A DNA stretch of 64,000 bases, from assembly GCF_024055715.1 (NCBI RefSeq), contig NZ_JAMXMV010000011.1, positions 62,001 to 126,000 on the forward strand, in the 5' to 3' direction. Below, piece by piece: positions 61,452-64,000 of this stretch (its first letter is position 1; every line of letters starts with the position of its first letter). The position numbers and the translations under genes were made by a program. The notes beneath the pieces are model-generated. The model worked only from the letters and a program-made list of their open reading frames with translations, made no database searches and was not told the origin of the DNA. This DNA is from Actinoallomurus soli. Lineage in GTDB: Bacteria > Actinomycetota > Actinomycetes > Streptosporangiales > Streptosporangiaceae.

Positions 61452-61495
61452 CGAACGGCTCCGGTCCCGACCAACGTCGGGACCGGAGCCGTTCG
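61452..61495. terminator. 20-bp perfect hairpin between convergent genes
   Basis: Arms 61452-61471 and 61476-61495 pair completely around CAAC. It lies between the stops of the surface-protein gene and the carotenoid oxygenase gene. Confidence 0.88.
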
Positions 61496-61533
61496 GTCGT
61501 CCGGGTGACCGTACGCGACCGCGCCGCGCGGGG

Positions 61534-62916
61534 TCAGTCCTCGATCCAGCGGCCGTGGAAGCCCATCGGCACGCGGCGCGGCAGCCGTACGGAGGCGACG
61601 AACTCGAGGTCGGCGGCGTCGAGCACGAGCAGCTCGGAGCCGTCGCCGGAGTGGTCGGTGACGATGGACAGCAGCCGGCCGTCGTCCTCGACGTTCGCGC
61701 CGGGCGCGGGAACGTACACCGCCTCGCCGGGGGCGCCGCCCACGTCGCGGACCTGGGAGGCGCCGGTGCGGGTGTCGTACTTGACGACGGCGTCGTTCGT
61801 CACCGTGTAGAGGAAGCGGCTGGACCGGCCCAGCCGGGTCTCGTTGAAGGTCGGGAACTCCACGTCGCGGTCGTCCAGCGGCTCTTCCTTGAGCGCGCCG
61901 GTGGCCGGGTCCAGCGTCCAGCGGTACAGGTGCGCTCCGCCGCTCGCGGCCGCCGCGGCGGCCGGGTCGGGGCTGCCGCCGATGCCCGGCCAGAGGGCGG
62001 CGAAGCCGGCACGCGGGTACCGGACGGCGTCCAGGACGATCCGGCCGTGCTCGTCGTCGCAGGCGTTGCCGACGTGGAAGACGTAACACGGGTCGATGTC
62101 GTACCAGCGTGTGGTGCCGCCGTCCCGGGGCATCACGCCGAGCCGTGCGCCGTACGCCTCGTCCCAGCGGTACGGCATGCCGGCGCCGAGGAGCTCCAGG
62201 TCGAACACGACGGGCAGGTCGAGCCAGAGCACGTGCCGCTCGGTGACGGCGAAGTCGTGGATCATCGTGGGCCCGGGGACGTCCACGACCCGGCTCTCCA
62301 CCAGTTCGCCGCGCGCGGAGAGCCGGTGGTAGGTGAGGTACGGCGGCGTGAATCCGTAGCCGAAGAAGTGCAGCTCCCCGGTGACCGGGTCCTCCTTGGG
62401 GTGGGCGGTCATCGCGGTCGTCAGTCTGCCGCCGAAGTCGCAGGGCCCGACCGTCTCCAGCTCGGGTGTCATCTCGTACGGCAGGCCGACCTCGACGAGC
62501 GCCAGGATGCGGCCGGCGTGCCGGATGACGCTCGTGTTGGCCGGCGTGGCGGTCAGGTCGACCCCCTCCGGTCCGGCGAACGGCGCTCCGTCGAGTCTGC
62601 GGGTGCGGACCCAGCGGTTGCGGTACCACTCGGCGCGGCCGTCGCGCAGGCGCACGCCGTGCAGCATGCCGTCGCCGGTGAACCAGTGCCCCGGGTCGCG
62701 GCCGGGCAGCGGGTTCGGGCCGTTGCGGAAGAAGCGGCCGGTCAGGTCGGCGGGCAGCGTGCTGGTCACCGGCAGGTCGACGGCGTCGGTCTCGTCGGCG
62801 ACCGGGGCCCTGAGCCCGCTGAGGTGGTCCGGAAGGGTCAGCGTCGTCTCCAGAGCCGCCGGCTCGACGGCCGGTGCGCTCGCTGCGGGATGGGCTGTGG
62901 CGGTCGGCTCGTTCAC
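61534..62916 (-). CDS. Carotenoid cleavage oxygenase
   Basis: 460 residues of the RPE65/carotenoid oxygenase family, a seven-bladed propeller binding non-haem iron through four His. Candidate ligands are in TAMTAHPKED, PTMIHDFAVT, YVFHVGNACDD and the C-terminal MGFHGRW. RFFRNGPNPLP and HWFTGDGMLHG near the N-terminus are family signatures. It cleaves a carotenoid or related polyene (or a lignostilbene) with O2. The GTG start overlaps the stop of the upstream membrane-protein gene by four bases. The PadR regulator beyond is the likely controller. Confidence 0.93.
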   Translation of the reverse strand: MNEPTATAHPAASAPAVEPAALETTLTLPDHLSGLRAPVADETDAVDLPVTSTLPADLTGRFFRNGPNPLPGRDPGHWFTGDGMLHGVRLRDGRAEWYRNRWVRTRRLDGAPFAGPEGVDLTATPANTSVIRHAGRILALVEVGLPYEMTPELETVGPCDFGGRLTTAMTAHPKEDPVTGELHFFGYGFTPPYLTYHRLSARGELVESRVVDVPGPTMIHDFAVTERHVLWLDLPVVFDLELLGAGMPYRWDEAYGARLGVMPRDGGTTRWYDIDPCYVFHVGNACDDEHGRIVLDAVRYPRAGFAALWPGIGGSPDPAAAAAASGGAHLYRWTLDPATGALKEEPLDDRDVEFPTFNETRLGRSSRFLYTVTNDAVVKYDTRTGASQVRDVGGAPGEAVYVPAPGANVEDDGRLLSIVTDHSGDGSELLVLDAADLEFVASVRLPRRVPMGFHGRWIED

Positions 62917-63479
62917 CGGGCGAGGGCCTGGTGACGGGCGGCGACGGCCTTCGGGTAGCGGAGGGTGAACAGCGCGGGCAGAACGAAGGCCGCGACCTTG
63001 ACGATGATCACCGCGGCCGTGGCGTGCGGCGCCGCATGGGCCAGCAGCGCCAGCACGGCGCCCGTCACGGTGAACGCCGTCGCCCACACGGCGGTGATCA
63101 CGGCGTTGACCCGGTAGAACAGCGGGTTGTCGTGCATCTCCGGGGGCGTCATCGTACGGGCGATGCCCAGCGTGAAGGGGTGGCGTACGGCCAGGGAGCC
63201 CCACGCGACCAGGGCGAGCCACTCGTCGGACACGGCCGGTCCGTACGCGCCCAGCGGGGCCTTGGCGGCGGTGAACGCCGCGACGGCCAGCGCGCCGAAG
63301 AACACGACCGAGGTTGCCTCGATGATCAGCGCGTCCCAGGGCTTGCCGCGCCGGCGTTCGGCCGTCATGAGGGCCGCGGCCAGGACCGCACCGACGAGCG
63401 CGCCGTACCGCGAGTCGTGCGGCGTGCTGATCACGGCGAAGGCGATCCAGGGGAGGAAGGTGCGGAGGTAGCCGAGCAC
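62913..63479 (-). CDS. Integral membrane protein coupled to carotenoid oxygenase
   Basis: 188 residues with about five hydrophobic segments (5-20, 25-38, 50-70, 80-92, 122-148, 150-172). Conserved polar patches are STPHDSRYGALVG, AERRRGKPWDALIIEATSVV and RTMTPPEMHDNPLFYRVNAV. The family is common in actinobacteria but I know no function; a role in handling the hydrophobic substrate is conceivable. GTG 63479 is chosen because AAGGAG sits six bases upstream. It precedes the oxygenase with a GTGA overlap. Confidence 0.75.
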   Translation of the reverse strand: MLGYLRTFLPWIAFAVISTPHDSRYGALVGAVLAAALMTAERRRGKPWDALIIEATSVVFFGALAVAAFTAAKAPLGAYGPAVSDEWLALVAWGSLAVRHPFTLGIARTMTPPEMHDNPLFYRVNAVITAVWATAFTVTGAVLALLAHAAPHATAAVIIVKVAAFVLPALFTLRYPKAVAARHQALAR

Positions 63480-63509
63480 CGGGGGCTCCTTGAGTGATAT
63501 TCCTGTTGT

Positions 63510-63546
63510 GACATGTCGAAAGTAGAACCTCCAGTGGAGACATGTC
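63510..63546. promoter_or_regulatory. Paired GACATGTC boxes, probable PadR operator
   Basis: Two identical 8-bp palindromes GACATGTC at 63510-63517 and 63539-63546, 29 bp apart, with the smaller dyad TCCAGTGGA between. They sit between the divergent membrane-protein/oxygenase operon and the PadR gene. ATGT...ACAT cores are typical of PadR sites. Confidence 0.75.
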
Positions 63547-63572
63547 AACAGTGGAAGGTAAGCTCTGGGGTC

Positions 63573-64000
63573 ATGAGTCTCCGTCACGCCGTACTCGGAC
63601 TGCTGTCCTCAGGACCCGCCAGCGGCTATGACCTGCTGAAGATCTTCGAACTCTCGCTCGCGAACGTCTGGCCTGCCACCCAGAGCCAGCTCTACTCCGA
63701 ACTCGGCCGGCTCGCCGACGCCGGGTTCGTCGCCGTCGCCGCCGAGGGCCCGCGCGGCCGGAAGGAGTACGCGATCACCGACGCCGGCCGGGCCGAGCTG
63801 CGTCACTGGATGACCGAGGTCGAGCCGACGCCGTTCAACCGGAGCGACATGCTCCTGCGCGTCTTCTTCCTCGGCGAGCTCGACGCCGAGGAGGCCCGGG
63901 CCTACCTCCGCGGCCGGGCCGAGGCCGCGGACCGGCGGCACCGGGGGCTCGCCGAGCTACGGGAGGTCGTCGCGAAGGGCGACGACCCGCTGTCCGTCTA
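63573..64000 (+). CDS. PadR-family transcriptional regulator (3' end outside window)
   Basis: 142 residues visible. A PadR winged helix is at the start: MSLRHAVLGLLSSGPASGYD, LLKIFELSLANVWPATQSQL-YSELGRL, then wing residues GPRGRKEYAITDAGRAEL. A helical C-terminal dimerisation domain of the AphA-like kind begins at WMTEVEPTPFNRSDMLLRVF. It is divergent from the membrane-protein/carotenoid-oxygenase operon with two GACATGTC boxes between, so it probably represses both directions. Confidence 0.9.
   Translation, partial: MSLRHAVLGLLSSGPASGYDLLKIFELSLANVWPATQSQLYSELGRLADAGFVAVAAEGPRGRKEYAITDAGRAELRHWMTEVEPTPFNRSDMLLRVFFLGELDAEEARAYLRGRAEAADRRHRGLAELREVVAKGDDPLSV

Overview
The window is about 72-73% G+C by eye. 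It has long ORFs in several frames, many GTG/TTG starts, 4-nt ATGA/GTGA gene overlaps, ABC sugar transporters without a local ATPase, a MalR/Reg1-type LacI repressor next to an alpha-amylase, and a SAM-IV riboswitch. Together these point to a mycelial, soil-type actinomycete. I would guess Streptosporangiales/Thermomonosporaceae, but no rRNA or other taxonomic marker is present, so the family is an inference.

Layout. 0-3.8 kb: the tail of a NarL/LuxR response regulator, then a MalR-like repressor divergent from a secreted GH13-CBM20 alpha-amylase with a CTGCAA/TTGCAG operator between them. 3.9-19.7 kb: a carbohydrate locus with a LacI regulator, a solute-binding lipoprotein, two permeases, a YicI-like GH31 alpha-xylosidase, a GH1 beta-glucosidase, a secreted GH3, a secreted GH35 beta-galactosidase and a Tat-exported GH29 alpha-L-fucosidase. 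This enzyme set matches xyloglucan side-chain chemistry. Three identical copies of the palindrome TCGAAGCGCTTCGA sit before the regulator, the binding protein and the GH3 gene, and a CebR-type box TGGGAGCGCTCCCA sits just upstream. 19.9-25.9 kb: small regulatory modules (MarR/hydrolase, TetR/membrane protein), a decayed membrane-protein/Uma2 stretch and a benzaldehyde-type aldehyde dehydrogenase. 26-31.4 kb: an ArnT/GT39-like membrane glycosyltransferase, a zinc-free L33 ribosomal protein and a second GH35. 31.5-35.2 kb: tRNA-Arg(TCT), an excisionase-like HTH fused to a Phd-like antitoxin domain, a hotdog thioesterase, an APH kinase and an alcohol dehydrogenase pseudogene with a 75-bp tandem duplication.

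35.3-47.5 kb: an esterase with a small membrane partner, a NarL-type two-component system, a catalase, a DUF4239 protein and a low-complexity anchored protein, a PucR regulator, a fatty-acid desaturase and an isocitrate-lyase-like enzyme. Tandem repeats lie on or beside several 3' gene ends here, often including the stop codon. 47.6-52.1 kb: a tightly coupled five-gene operon (SIS isomerase/deaminase, ROK kinase, NagA/AgaA deacetylase, PfkB kinase, class II aldolase) that reads as a complete N-acetylgalactosamine breakdown route. 52.2-61.4 kb: a class A penicillin-binding protein, a small lipoprotein, a SAM-IV riboswitch controlling a class V aminotransferase, a three-SseB-domain protein with a toxin-like C-terminus overlapping a small partner gene, and a surface-anchored protein. 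61.5-64 kb: a carotenoid oxygenase and a membrane protein divergent from a PadR regulator that runs off the window.

Most of the window works around sugar capture. Starch, probable xyloglucan and probable GalNAc are each handled by a compact module, two of them with recognisable repressor sites. The intervening genes are typical accessory regulators and enzymes. Several relics and minisatellites show active small-scale duplication.
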